Assembly (NCBI GenBank): GCA_965204545.1
Contig: CBDBFA010000003.1
Span: forward strand, 1,426,001 to 1,490,000
Direction of reading: 5' to 3'
Origin: JAABVD01 sp965204545
GTDB taxonomy: Bacteria; Verrucomicrobiota; Verrucomicrobiia; Opitutales; UBA2995
DNA length: 64,000 bases
The notes under the pieces were generated by a model. That model saw nothing but the letters and a program-made list of their open reading frames with translations. It searched no databases and had not been told where the DNA came from. Made by a program: the position numbers and the translations under genes. Shown here one piece after another: positions 17,209-25,839 of the stretch (its first letter is position 1; the number at the start of each line of letters is the position of its first letter).

Positions 17209-17636
17209 AGAGCCTGGATACCAACCTGCTCATTTATGCGGCCAACGAAAGTTGCAAAGAGCACCCGGTTGCCCGGGAGCTGGCGGAGTCTCTTTTGTCA
17301 GAGCCCCAGGAATGGATGCTGGCCGATCAGGTGCTGTTCGAATACTATCGGGCTTTAAGGAATCCGCACATTCTGGAACGCCCGTTAAGCGCCGAGCAGG
17401 CGGCAAATCAGGTTCGGTTCTTGCGCGAGGAAGCCGGTTGTCTGCATTGTGCCTATTCCTTGGATCTTTGGGACTCCGTAGCACCCCATCTTTCCCAGGA
17501 ATCGTTGCGCGGAATCGGCGTATTCGATGTCATACTGGCCGTCACCTTGCAGGCCAACGGAATCACCCGGTTTTACACGCGAAATGTGAGCGATTTTGAA
17601 CACTTTGAGCTATTCGAAGTAATCGATCCCTTTTGA
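17205..17636 (+). CDS. PIN-domain toxin (VapC-like ribonuclease)
   Basis: This 143-aa PIN domain has the acidic residues that bind the catalytic Mg2+: Asp5 (LDTNLLIY), Glu46 (VLFEYYRAL), Asp108 (GVFDVILA) and Asp130 (NVSDF). VapC toxins cut tRNA or rRNA and stop translation. The gene overlaps the RHH antitoxin by four bases, so translation is coupled. The module sits in a repeat-rich zone with other accessory genes, which fits horizontal acquisition. The target RNA cannot be told from sequence. Confidence 0.87.
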   Translation: MKSLDTNLLIYAANESCKEHPVARELAESLLSEPQEWMLADQVLFEYYRALRNPHILERPLSAEQAANQVRFLREEAGCLHCAYSLDLWDSVAPHLSQESLRGIGVFDVILAVTLQANGITRFYTRNVSDFEHFELFEVIDPF

Positions 17637-17677
17637 AATAACCCACAGAAGACTCAGAGAGCACAGAGCTAACGGAG

Positions 17678-17697
17678 GGCGGGTTTTCCAACCCGCC
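17678..17697 (+). terminator. Stem-loop downstream of the toxin gene
   Basis: GGCGGGTT-TTCC-AACCCGCC forms a perfect 8-bp stem with a 4-base loop, 41 bases after the toxin stop. There is no clean T-tract after it, so it may be a weak terminator or just another repeat module. Confidence 0.35.
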
Positions 17698-17864
17698 ATT
17701 TAATGGAAATTGCGGTGTTTTTAAAACGACCGTTGTTTGAATAAACTGAAAATTCTTCACTTCGCGTTCTCCGCGAGAGCCCATTTCCCTATCCCAAAAC
17801 TTCAAAACCAATTTTTTGAGTAACCACAAAAAGCTCATACACCAGGGCCCAATATGTTTCTGGA

Positions 17865-18269
17865 ATGCCGCTGGAGGTCTTTCTTCACCAACCAAAATAT
17901 TATAAAGACAGTGATTTTGGCTATTGGATGATGGGAGTGCCTGCTGGCGAAAGATTGTACGGTTTCGTTGGCACGCGGGAAGAGATGGGGCTTTTGTTAG
18001 GAGACACGGACCTAGAATCTATCGTGCTACGCCGCTCGATCCTCTGGAGTGAAACAAACACCTCAGTAACTTTGTTAGACTGTGAGGCATTTCTTTTGAA
18101 GCAGGCAAAAAGGGACGGTCCTAGCCCGCATTTCTCACTTACCGAGCGAATGCGACATCTTCCAATTTTCTACTGCGCTCCGGTATTCCGGCACTGCGAG
18201 GACGCAGTAGCCCTACCAATCATCAATAACGGTAGGGCGAGAGCATCCTTGCTCTGCCGCTGTAAGTGA
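17865..18269 (+). pseudogene. Small hypothetical gene whose 3' half is replaced by a MITE-like element
   Basis: The first 85 or so residues (for example GYWMMGVPAGERLYGF and LLLGDTDLESIVLRRS) read like a real, unrecognised protein. From about 18121 on, the frame runs into MITE-like copy B and encodes the same nonsense peptide found in other copies (SLTERMRHLPIFYC). The original C-terminus is therefore missing. I do not recognise the family. The frame may be a broken remnant. Confidence 0.45.
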
Positions 18270-18440
18270 CGGTATGTCGGCACTGGAGCAGGAATCGCTG
18301 GATTTCATGCCCGTGCTTCGCACAGATGCATGCCGACTTCGCAGGGTGTCGACCCAGCTTCACCCGCGAATCTGCACGAAACCCGCACCAGCACTCGGTC
18401 TTCGATCGCTCGCTACGAATTTTGTGAGAAATGCGGGCTA
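18122..18440 (+). mobile_element. MITE-like element, copy B, with nested insertions
   Basis: The perfect termini TAGCCCGCATTTCTCA and TGAGAAATGCGGGCTA bound 319 bp. Relative to copy A it has an extra segment of about 90 bp near 18197-18288 that contains the TAGGGCGAGAGCATCCTTGC family-2 repeat, flanked by near-identical CGGTAT..CGGCACTG copies. A second, shorter insert lies near 18305-18345. The nested structure shows the MITE-like element was there first. Confidence 0.65.
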
Positions 18441-18543
18441 GTTGTTCAGTGTTTTGGGTTATTTCCAGCAACCTGCCCGCCTATTTCAGGCTAATTCAAA
18501 ATCAAATCTTGACTTAGCCTAAATTATTGCCAAGCTGCCCGCA

Positions 18544-19713
18544 ATGATTGCACGCGACCTTGCCCCAAGGTTAACGGAGGCGGCTCGGAAGTGGCCCTCC
18601 ATTACGCTCACTGGGCCTCGGCAGAGCGGCAAGACGACGCTGTGCCGTGCCCTATTCCCACAGCACTCCTACCTGACGCTGGAGGCCCCGGACGTGCGAG
18701 CCTTCGCCGTTGAAGACCCCCGCGCCTTCCTGACCCAGATTCGGCAAGGCGCCATTCTGGACGAGGTGCAGAGGGCGCCCGAATTGCTCTCCTACCTGCA
18801 AGGCATAATCGACGCGGACCCGGCACCGGGTCGTTGGATTCTCACTGGCTCGCAAAACCTCTCCCTCCTCGAATCGGTCAGCCAATCGCTGGCCGGAAGA
18901 ACGAGGGTGTTCAACCTGCTCCCACTAACTCGGGGCGAGACAATACGATTCCCCCGGCATCCCGAAACCCTCGATGAGAACCTCTTCGCCGGATCCTACC
19001 CGCGCATATTCGATGACGATCTGGATCCAGCGGACTGGCTTGGTTCCTATGTTGCCACCTACATCGAACGGGATGTGCGGATGATAAGCAATGTCCTCGA
19101 TTTACCCATATTCCAGCGCTTCGTCGCCCTCTGCGCCGGTCGAACCGCACAACTTCTCAACTACTCCTCGTTGGCCGGTGATTGTGGCATTTCCCAGCCG
19201 ACTGCGAGAGCTTGGCTCAGCATCCTTGAAACGAGTTTTCTCGTTTTCCGTCTGCCTGCACTCTACGCAAATATTCGCAAACGGCTGGTGAAGATGCCGA
19301 AGCTACACTTCTACGATACCGGGCTGGTATGCTGGTTGCTGGGTATTCGCTCACCCGAACAACTTCGCTCCCATCCTCTTCGCGGGCCGATTTTCGAGAC
19401 TTGGGTGGTTTCGGAGATTGCCAAACACCGCGCCAACCGTGGCGAAGCCAATGGGCTGTCGTTCTATCGCGACAAGAATGGCGCGGAGGCCGATCTCATT
19501 GTCAAGCGTCCTTCAGGCAACATGCTTGTCGAAGCCAAGTCCGCCCAGACAGCATCCTCCAGTTTTTTCGATAGCGCCAAACGCGTCCGGCGACACCTTG
19601 CCCGATCACCCGACCGATGCTCAGCCGTGGTGGTCTACGGGGGCGACCAGCGTCAAAGCCGTGGAGAGTACAGCTTTCTCCCTTGGGGTGAATTGCACGA
19701 GTTCGACTGGTAG
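18544..19713 (+). CDS. AAA-type ATPase with C-terminal DUF4143 domain
   Basis: This 389-aa protein belongs to the widespread AAA_14/DUF4143 group. Walker A is GPRQSGKTT (24-32) and Walker B is GAILDEVQ (about 89-96). A sensor-like LTGSQNLSLL and the arginine-rich LAGRTRVFNLLPLT segment follow. The C-terminal region carries a nuclease-like core (GAEADLIVKRPSG, then VEAKS), where D, E and K match a PD-(D/E)xK arrangement. The function of these proteins is not settled. They are common in mobile and defence-rich regions. The gene lies alone between copy B and a repeat mosaic. Confidence 0.85.
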   Translation: MIARDLAPRLTEAARKWPSITLTGPRQSGKTTLCRALFPQHSYLTLEAPDVRAFAVEDPRAFLTQIRQGAILDEVQRAPELLSYLQGIIDADPAPGRWILTGSQNLSLLESVSQSLAGRTRVFNLLPLTRGETIRFPRHPETLDENLFAGSYPRIFDDDLDPADWLGSYVATYIERDVRMISNVLDLPIFQRFVALCAGRTAQLLNYSSLAGDCGISQPTARAWLSILETSFLVFRLPALYANIRKRLVKMPKLHFYDTGLVCWLLGIRSPEQLRSHPLRGPIFETWVVSEIAKHRANRGEANGLSFYRDKNGAEADLIVKRPSGNMLVEAKSAQTASSSFFDSAKRVRRHLARSPDRCSAVVVYGGDQRQSRGEYSFLPWGELHEFDW

Positions 19714-20044
19714 AGTCAGGCAAAAAGGGGTCTGGATAAATTAGGAATTGAACATGGAATCACAGGATGAAAAGGATTTTGAATTGGGAATCACGCAACC
19801 GTGCTTCGCAATGCGGGCCAGGCAGGTCAAGAAGTTCGCCAAGAAGCGCAAAGACGGAGACGCTACACGGCTTTGCGACGCACGGAAAGCCGCGATTTTT
19901 CAGCCACAAAATGCACAAGAAGCGCAAAGGGATGCGGCTATTTATCTCCTCTTCCCGAAGCGATCCTGTTCCGGCGAAGCCGGATCAAGCGAAGCGTTGT
20001 TAAATAAAAAATCTGTGTCCATCCGTGAAATCCGTGGTCTCTTC
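19714..20044. repeat. 330-bp intergenic word-repeat mosaic with second copy of the hairpin module
   Basis: It includes a TTAGGAATTGAACATGGAATC word, GTTCGCCAAGAAGCGCAAAG and AGCCACAAAATGCACAAGAA. A second copy of the CCGGC-GAA-GCCGG hairpin unit lies at about 19938-20009, also found near 14346. It is followed by ATCCGTGAAATCCGTGGT. No gene is visible. Confidence 0.5.
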
Positions 20045-20914
20045 CTAATTCGCGCCTTTGGCGCTCTTGCCCCTCTGTGTCCTCTCCAAGACACAGTAGC
20101 GATAGAGCTTGAGGGTCTCTCGCCAGTCCTCGGGATAGGCGGCCACCGTGTCGGTCTGTCCGTATTCCTCGGCCAAACCCGCGAACGAACCCGACTCGGC
20201 GACTTTGAGCGGGGTCTCGTTCTCGAACACGGCCAAGTCGGAGAAGCCCGTGGGGAAGGTGACGCCCATCGCCTCCTCCACATCCTCGAGGCGCCTCCGG
20301 TCCTCGGGGTCCACTGATTCACGGTCCTGCAGGTCGACCGCAAAGTAGTCTAAGGCAATGCGGAAGGAGGGCATCGAATCGGCGAGCCGATTGAGGAAGG
20401 GCAGGATGCTCGGGGGAGGCAGGTACATAGTGTTGCCTTCCCAGACGATTAGCGTGGAAGCCCCCAAGTCGAAGCCGAGTTCGTTGAGGCCGGAGGGGAC
20501 GTCGGTGGCGAGGTAATTGGCGAAGAGCGAGGGAGGCTGAGCGAGTCCACCCCGCTCCAGGACCCCGCGCTTGTATTCGAGGACGGCCTTCTGGTCGACC
20601 TCGAAGAATGCGACGTCCTGATTGCCGAATTGGTGAGCGCGCATGTCTAAGCCGCCGCCGAGCAGCACGACCTGACGGGCCCCGGCCGCGATCCCGCGCT
20701 CGACGAAGCGGTTGAAGTAGCGGGTCCGGAATCGGACCATGGTCGTCGAAGGCGGAAAGGCGGCTTCCAGTTGCCGCATGGTTTCACGGGCGCGCTCGTT
20801 GGAGAACCATTTGGCGTAGGGAGCGCTGAACAGGGGCTTCGGCTTTTCCTCCTCCATTGCGCGTATTGCCGCGATGACGAACGCGGTGGCCCCGATCTCG
20901 TTAATGTCGATCAT
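20045..20914 (-). CDS. SAM-dependent methyltransferase, leucine-carboxyl-methyltransferase-like family
   Basis: This 289-aa product resembles the LCM/PPM-type class I methyltransferases. It has RFRTRYFNRFVERGIAAGARQ, then the SAM-binding VVLLGGGLDMRAHQF and the acidic strand VAFFEVDQKAVLEYK, followed by VWEGNTMYLPPPSILPFL. Substrates of bacterial members are mostly unknown. Other copies in bacteria act on small molecules, and none can be assigned here. The last 11 or so residues (RTQRGKSAKGAN) are encoded by intergenic repeat words and the GCGCC-TTT-GGCGC hairpin (20052-20064), and the stop falls in the AATTAG module. The native end has probably been overwritten. It is divergent from the HAD gene. 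Confidence 0.82.
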   Translation of the reverse strand: MIDINEIGATAFVIAAIRAMEEEKPKPLFSAPYAKWFSNERARETMRQLEAAFPPSTTMVRFRTRYFNRFVERGIAAGARQVVLLGGGLDMRAHQFGNQDVAFFEVDQKAVLEYKRGVLERGGLAQPPSLFANYLATDVPSGLNELGFDLGASTLIVWEGNTMYLPPPSILPFLNRLADSMPSFRIALDYFAVDLQDRESVDPEDRRRLEDVEEAMGVTFPTGFSDLAVFENETPLKVAESGSFAGLAEEYGQTDTVAAYPEDWRETLKLYRYCVLERTQRGKSAKGAN

Positions 20915-21197
20915 CTATCTCCCTTCTCGAATGCACAAGTAGCGGTTTCTTTCGTCTTGACAAGTCTGTTCCTAAACATTCGGCCGAGCCGTGAACTCGA
21001 ACTCCGGCTTTTTCAGCCACAAAAAGCACAATAACACAAAATTCCTATTTGCGCATCTTGAGTTCTTTTGCGGCTATTTCCCATCTCCATCCGTAAGACC
21101 TGCCAGGCGCCTAAGGCTACTTTATTGAAGAGGCTTTACAGGGTAAAGGCATGTGGTAGACATCCAGCCAGGTAGTTGCTGGATTGAATGCCCCGTC

Positions 21198-21857
21198 ATG
21201 AATACGACACAAAAGACCGCCGTAATATTTGATGTCGATGGAACCCTGGTTGAAAGTTCAGGCTTTGACGATGAATTGTATGTTTCCGCGATAAGAGACG
21301 TTCTGGGCGAGGTAAATCTCCGCGAAGACTGGAGTACCTACAGGCACGTAACCGTCACCGGCATTTTGCGGCAAATAATGGAAGAGAACAAGATCCGGGA
21401 AGTCTCGCAGATGCAGGAAGTTCGCGCGAGATTCGGAGAACTGGTGAGTAAGTACTTTCAGGACGGCGGGGAATGTTCCCCGGTGGCAGGGGCTACTGAT
21501 CTTTTAAACAGTCTAATCAATAAGAATCCCCGTGGAGTGGGTTTAGCGACGGGGGATTGGGGACATACCGCCAAAATGAAACTCTTGCATGCGGGTTTCA
21601 GCATGAACGATCTCGTCCTGACTTCTGGCGACGATAGCGAGGAGCGCGTTGCGATAATGCAGAAGTGTGCAGACACACTTGGTGGTTCCTACCGTCGAAT
21701 CGTGTATGTCGGCGACGCCGAATGGGATGTGCAGGCGACCCGGGAATTGGGATGGCATTTCATTGGAGTCGGGGAACGATTGAAGGGTAAATGTGAACAC
21801 TGGGTCGAAGATTTCTCGCGACGCGTGACATTCATGGAAATGCTGCATGCACGATAA
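21198..21857 (+). CDS. HAD-superfamily hydrolase, phosphoglycolate-phosphatase-like
   Basis: This is a 219-aa haloacid dehalogenase-type phosphatase. Motif I is VIFDVDGTLVESS with the nucleophile Asp. The cap covers about 20-90, motif II is the threonine in GVGLATGDWG, and motif III is the lysine in AKMKLLHAGF. Motif IV is YVGDAEWDVQATRELGW. I use the ATG at 21198 (MNTTQKTAVIFDVDG) rather than an earlier in-frame start at 21153, because the family begins just before motif I. The substrate is unknown. It is bordered by repeats on both sides and ends 22 bases before a deleted MITE-like copy. Confidence 0.86.
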   Translation: MNTTQKTAVIFDVDGTLVESSGFDDELYVSAIRDVLGEVNLREDWSTYRHVTVTGILRQIMEENKIREVSQMQEVRARFGELVSKYFQDGGECSPVAGATDLLNSLINKNPRGVGLATGDWGHTAKMKLLHAGFSMNDLVLTSGDDSEERVAIMQKCADTLGGSYRRIVYVGDAEWDVQATRELGWHFIGVGERLKGKCEHWVEDFSRRVTFMEMLHAR

Positions 21858-21879
21858 CCGGTAGCAAAAGGGATCAGGC

Positions 21880-21950
21880 TAGCGCCTGTCGCACTTACCG
21901 AGCGAATGCGACACCTCCCAATTTTCTACTGCGCGCCCGAATGCGGGCTG
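21880..21950 (+). mobile_element. MITE-like element, copy C, internally deleted
   Basis: It starts TAGCGCCTGTCGCACTTACC and keeps the first 60 or so bases of the element. It then jumps straight to the right terminus (GAATGCGGGCTG). The body seen in copies A, B and D is missing. One TA edge has decayed to TG. Confidence 0.5.
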
Positions 21951-22026
21951 GCGTCGGAAAAACGTGTCGTCCTCAGCCCCCATTCCGCTGCCCTTACCGA
22001 AGAGGCGCTTATCGGGATGGGAGTTT

Positions 22027-22111
22027 CCAACGGCAGAGCAAGGATGCTCTTGCCCTACCTGGGGCCTTGCCGCGCCTAACGTGGGTAGGGCGATGGCATC
22101 CTTGCCGCGCC
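22027..22111 (+). repeat. Family-2 intergenic repeat
   Basis: This repeat reads CCAACGGCAGAGCAAGGATG, CTCTTGCCCTACCTGGGGCC, then GTGGGTAGGGCGATGGCATC, CTTGCCGCGCC. The two halves are imperfect inverted copies (GGATGCTCTTGCCCTAC against GTAGGGCGATGGCATCC). It is nearly identical to 59481-59587, and a fragment lies inside MITE-like copy B. Confidence 0.55.
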
Positions 22112-22116
22112 GGGAT

Positions 22117-22252
22117 CATCAAGAGCGTGCTTGGATTCCGGGAGTTTCTTCTTCGGGAAATGCGCAAAGCGGGCGCCGAATGGGAACTGGTATGCCTGGC
22201 CTACAATCTGAAACGTCTGCACAATCTCACCCTGCAACCGAAAAAGGCCTGA
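22117..22252 (+). pseudogene. C-terminal remnant of an IS1182-type DDE transposase
   Basis: The last 45 codons of an open frame ending at 22252 read IIKSVLGFREFLLREMRK and AEWELVCLAYNLKRL. This is the conserved C-terminus of IS1182-family transposases (GFRxFLLRG..KV..EW.L.CLAYNLKRL). The catalytic part is absent, replaced upstream by family-2 repeat. The remnant abuts the broken sigma gene on the other strand, so this insertion is the likely cause of that truncation. Confidence 0.6.
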
Positions 22253-22554
22253 AAGAGGCTATAAGCCGGGTTTGTCCCGCCTAAATCCGATCCATTCAGG
22301 CCAGCACGGCTCGAAAATGCCTTATAAGCCTTAAACTGATTTCGCACGACGCGGAAAAGCCAGGGAAGCACACGGTCCTCAACTTTTTCGCGTGGTTGCC
22401 GACAGAGTTTGATAAACGCCTCCTGCACGGCATCCCGAGCCCGGTCGCCGTCGTTCAACAGACGGTGAGCGTAACGGATGAGGGCGGACTGATGAGCTTC
22501 CATCGCCTCCCTCACCCAGGCCCAATGACCTTCCAACGAGACTTCAGGCGGCAT
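22201..22554 (-). pseudogene. Truncated ECF sigma factor (region 2 only)
   Basis: The 117-aa frame begins with a good sigma region 2: HQSALIRYAHRLLNDG, ARDAVQEAFIKLCRQP and LPWLFRVVRNQFKAYK, matching the core-binding and -10-recognising helices. After about residue 78 the sequence no longer resembles a sigma factor and runs into the transposase remnant, so region 4, which reads the -35 element, is missing. The protein should not work as a sigma factor. Its former regulon is unknown, and no anti-sigma gene lies nearby. Confidence 0.7.
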
Positions 22555-22794
22555 GGCCTATCAGCACTGGGATTGGCATATACTAAGGAAACACCTGAGG
22601 AGGTCCGTTTATTAGAAAAAGTTCTAAAACATATATGCAGGCGAGACAACCAGGGCCACGGCCAAGTCTAAGGGGCCTCCGATTCCTCATCCCCGTCTTT
22701 GCGACCTTCGCGATCTTTGCGAGATCCCATTCCTAATTCCTAATTCGCGCACCTTAGCGCGCTTCCCCCTCTGTGTCCTCTGTGGTCTCTGTGG

Positions 22795-23844
22795 TTAATC
22801 TCCTTCGCCCTTTGTGCCCTCCGTGGCCGGGAATGTTTTCTCCAAAAGCAGAATGCGATTCTTCAGATCCGGGTGGGTCGACAACACTTCCGGGATATCC
22901 ACATCCCCCTTGCCCCGGTGCAATTTGATGAGAATCGATTTTAACGCTTCGGTCGATCCGTATTTGCCTTGCAGCCATGTTCCGGATACCAGGTCAGCTT
23001 CATTTTCGAGACTTCTGGAATAGCTGCTTTCAATGAGAATGGTAGGTATGGCGGAGGCGAGAGAGGAGGCAGAGGCCAAGTCCCCCAAAAAGGTGGAGAC
23101 GAATATGAATATTCCCGCATCCCGAAGCGCCATTTGCATGGCGTGCCGATGAATGACATGGCCGATTTCGTGAGCAACAATGGCCTCGAATTCTTCCCGG
23201 TTGGAAATCAGATCGATGAGGGAATCGGTGACCACCACTATTCCATTGGGCAGGGCCAAGGCGTTGGCTCCCATTTTCCAGGATCGGAAATGCAGGGTAT
23301 AGGTGTGTTCGCTTTCGAAATCCGCCGCCATCTCATCGAACCAAGTCCGGTAGCCAGATTGGGTTTCGGGGAGAAGCTCCGACGGCTCCATTACGTATTT
23401 GTCCAGCGTATCCATCACACCCTCGCCTAATTGATCATGCCATTCAACCGGCATTCGATGAGCGACCAACCACGCGGCCCAGGGGACTCCCCATATTATA
23501 AATGCGGCTATGAGAGCAATCAATGCGGCCAGACTGCCTATAACCCATCTCCAGCCGCTTTCCAGCCGATGAACCCACTTCAGTCCCATTCCGGGTTGCA
23601 GCCAATTCTGCAGATCATCGTACTGGGCCAAGTCATCGGTTTCCAGCCGGCCGTTATCCGGCAAGAGGATGACGCGCCGCATATGGCCGAGCGGGGCCTC
23701 AAATTCGCAGTCCTTTATAGCATAGGTTTGGAATTGCTTCCCATGGCGAACCTCGAGAATGGAAGGGTCCAGAGCGAGCACCTCGACGGTTTTCACGGCG
23801 GAGGATTGCCCGTCGAAATACCTGGCGGAAAAGCGAATCATCAC
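22795..23844 (-). CDS. M48-family membrane zinc metallopeptidase
   Basis: This 349-aa protein is related to Oma1/LoiP-type peptidases. An N-terminal domain (about 1-90) precedes one membrane helix (about 101-120). The peptidase domain has His225-Glu-Ile-Gly-His229 with catalytic Glu226 and the third zinc ligand Glu282 in ENEADLVSG. Such enzymes degrade or process membrane or envelope proteins. Its start overlaps the stop of the upstream DUF898 gene by four bases (ATGA), so the two are co-translated. The same pairing is seen in other bacteria. The stop lies in a GATTAACCACAGAGACC module, so the last residues (EGTKGEGD) are repeat-like. Confidence 0.9.
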   Translation of the reverse strand: MMIRFSARYFDGQSSAVKTVEVLALDPSILEVRHGKQFQTYAIKDCEFEAPLGHMRRVILLPDNGRLETDDLAQYDDLQNWLQPGMGLKWVHRLESGWRWVIGSLAALIALIAAFIIWGVPWAAWLVAHRMPVEWHDQLGEGVMDTLDKYVMEPSELLPETQSGYRTWFDEMAADFESEHTYTLHFRSWKMGANALALPNGIVVVTDSLIDLISNREEFEAIVAHEIGHVIHRHAMQMALRDAGIFIFVSTFLGDLASASSLASAIPTILIESSYSRSLENEADLVSGTWLQGKYGSTEALKSILIKLHRGKGDVDIPEVLSTHPDLKNRILLLEKTFPATEGTKGEGD

Positions 23845-24926
23845 CCGATATCGAAGTCCAAATAATCAACCGCCGCATCTCCCACAGCGCTTTCGCTGGC
23901 AATGGCGGATTGAACGACCTTGTCGAGTTGATCCTTATCCGCGGTAACCAACATGCATTCGGCCAGGTATTTCAGTTTTCGAACCGTTGCCCAGGGGATG
24001 GCCAACCCAAAGCTGAAAAATATGGCCAGTCCATTGACCACTTGGATCTTCAGCAGAGGCCACAGCTCAAAAACCGAGCGGAAGGATATTCCACCCCCCA
24101 GTTTCGTTTTGGGCCAGATATAGTTCTGAATTCTTACGAAAATCAGAGATCTTCCCAAAGTAAACGCAAAGAGAAGCAGGGCGTACATGGGTATCAGGTA
24201 AATAATACCGATAATATAGAATGGAAGTGGGAAAACGGTTTCTATTACTCCGAAGACCATGATCAGCAAGATCCATGGCACAAAAATGAGGAGAAAACCC
24301 AAACCAACCGCTGAAAGATAGGGGGGATAAAATTTGCCGCCTCGACCCTTGAATTCGGATTCCTGATCCCCATAAGACAAATTATTGAGCATGTAATCCT
24401 TTTGCAAATACGCGAGGTAGGGGTAAATGAGGCCAAGGGTAAAGGGGATCAGGATGGCCCAAAGCAGAAACCGCTTATAGGCAACCGACAATGTTCCGCT
24501 GAAGTTGAACCGAATGTTGCGGTAGGACGAATTGCGGGTGCGAAAGCGTAGGACCTTCCAGATGATGAAGGGATATAAAAGTACGACTAGGATAACAACG
24601 ATCGCCGGGATGATCGGGTTGACGTAGCCGCCGACACCATAAACTACCGCAAATGTTACTACGATCAGGTAGCCCTTGAGAAGGGCGACAGGATTGGCAT
24701 GAAACCCGAAATTATCTTCAGCCAGCCAAGTGTTGCCGTAGAGGTATTTGCGTTTTCGGACGATGGCCCAGGGCAGATAGATGCCGAGGGTAACGACGGT
24801 GAGGAGGAGGTTGACAATCCAGATCCGGAAATATTCTCCGGCCGTGCCGGTAAAAGACATCCGGAAAGTTCTGGTTTCTCCTCCGGGTTGCGGTCCGGAT
24901 GGCGGGGGGTCCGATTGCTCGTTCAT
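23841..24926 (-). CDS. DUF898 (YjgN-type) membrane protein
   Basis: This 361-aa protein has two related halves. In each, a FxGxxGEYFRIWIVNLLLTVVTLG-like helix leads to a PWAIVRKRKYLYGNTWL motif (positions about 30-70), with a matching NGLAIFFSFGLAIPWATVRKLKYL late in the protein. About eight hydrophobic segments are visible. DUF898 proteins are inner-membrane proteins without a settled function. It is the first gene of a two-gene operon with the M48 peptidase, so a joint role in envelope quality control is plausible. Start is ATG 24926. Confidence 0.88.
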   Translation of the reverse strand: MNEQSDPPPSGPQPGGETRTFRMSFTGTAGEYFRIWIVNLLLTVVTLGIYLPWAIVRKRKYLYGNTWLAEDNFGFHANPVALLKGYLIVVTFAVVYGVGGYVNPIIPAIVVILVVLLYPFIIWKVLRFRTRNSSYRNIRFNFSGTLSVAYKRFLLWAILIPFTLGLIYPYLAYLQKDYMLNNLSYGDQESEFKGRGGKFYPPYLSAVGLGFLLIFVPWILLIMVFGVIETVFPLPFYIIGIIYLIPMYALLLFAFTLGRSLIFVRIQNYIWPKTKLGGGISFRSVFELWPLLKIQVVNGLAIFFSFGLAIPWATVRKLKYLAECMLVTADKDQLDKVVQSAIASESAVGDAAVDYLDFDIG

Positions 24927-24963
24927 AAATGGAGAGTTTCCCTGGAATGGTTAGCGTTTAAAA

Positions 24964-25773
24964 TTATAACGAAGTTCGTTGCCGGACAGCCTCATACAGC
25001 AGAACCGCAGCCGTCGAACTGACGTTGAGGGAATCCGCCTGACCCGACATGGGAATGCTTGTAATCACGTCTGCCCCGTTCAACCAAAAGTTGGAAAGGC
25101 CGGCTTTTTCGCTGCCCAGGATGATGGCTGTCGGGCCAGATAAGGAGGTTTGAAAAAGCGAGGTTCCGGCCGTCGGCAGGGTCCCCACCGCGGCCATTTG
25201 ATGGGCTTTGAGGTACTGGAGGGTCTCCAAGGGGGTAGCGACGACGGAGGGAACGGCAAAGACCACGCCGGCCGAGGCGCGGATTACGTTGGGATTGAAG
25301 ATATCGGTCACCGGGTCGTTCAGGATGACGGCATCTACCCCGGTAGCATCGGCCGTGCGGAGCAAGGCGCCCAGATTGCCCGGTTTTTCCACCGATTCCA
25401 CGATGAGGATGAGCGGGTTTGGAGAGAGGGACAGGTCATGGAGCGACGTCCTGAATACCTTGCACAAGGCGAGGAACCCGTCCGGATTTTCGCGGTAGGA
25501 GCATGCTCGAAAGACTTTTTCGGAGAGGTAGACAACAGGTGTGCCCCGATTGAGGTGTTCTCGGTGCCGGGCCTCGGACTTGGCTCCGCGTTTAAAAAAT
25601 TGGGGGCAGAGGAGGATTTGGGTGGCTTCGAGGCCCGTCGCCAAGCCGCGGGTCACTTCTCGTTCTCCCTCCAGCAGAAAGAGCCCCAGTTGGTCGCGGC
25701 GCCGTTTCCGCATGAGGCCCTTTACAAGCTTGATCCGCGGGTTTTGGAGGCTGTCGATCTCGGTCAGGGGCAT
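24964..25773 (-). CDS. TrmH/SpoU-family RNA 2'-O-methyltransferase
   Basis: This 269-aa SPOUT (knotted) methyltransferase has an N-terminal substrate-binding domain (IDSLQNPRIKLVKGL ... FLLEGEREVTRGL). The catalytic domain has motif 1 (GNLGALLRTADATG), motif 2 (IILGSEKAGLS) and motif 3 (IPMSGQADSLNVSSTAAVLLYE). These are the three conserved motifs of the family. Members modify 23S rRNA or tRNA, and the target base cannot be told here. The adjacent gene on the other strand is also an rRNA methyltransferase. Confidence 0.92.
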   Translation of the reverse strand: MPLTEIDSLQNPRIKLVKGLMRKRRRDQLGLFLLEGEREVTRGLATGLEATQILLCPQFFKRGAKSEARHREHLNRGTPVVYLSEKVFRACSYRENPDGFLALCKVFRTSLHDLSLSPNPLILIVESVEKPGNLGALLRTADATGVDAVILNDPVTDIFNPNVIRASAGVVFAVPSVVATPLETLQYLKAHQMAAVGTLPTAGTSLFQTSLSGPTAIILGSEKAGLSNFWLNGADVITSIPMSGQADSLNVSSTAAVLLYEAVRQRTSL

Positions 25774-25839
25774 GGTTGGGCAATCCGATATTGATCAGGG
25801 CGGAGGGTAGGACTTCACTAATGGAGTTAAAAGCATTTT

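Noticed and set aside
19748..20317. 189-codon plus-strand frame across repeats and the methyltransferase 3' end
   Set aside because: The first half is repeat mosaic and the second half is antisense to a clear methyltransferase gene.
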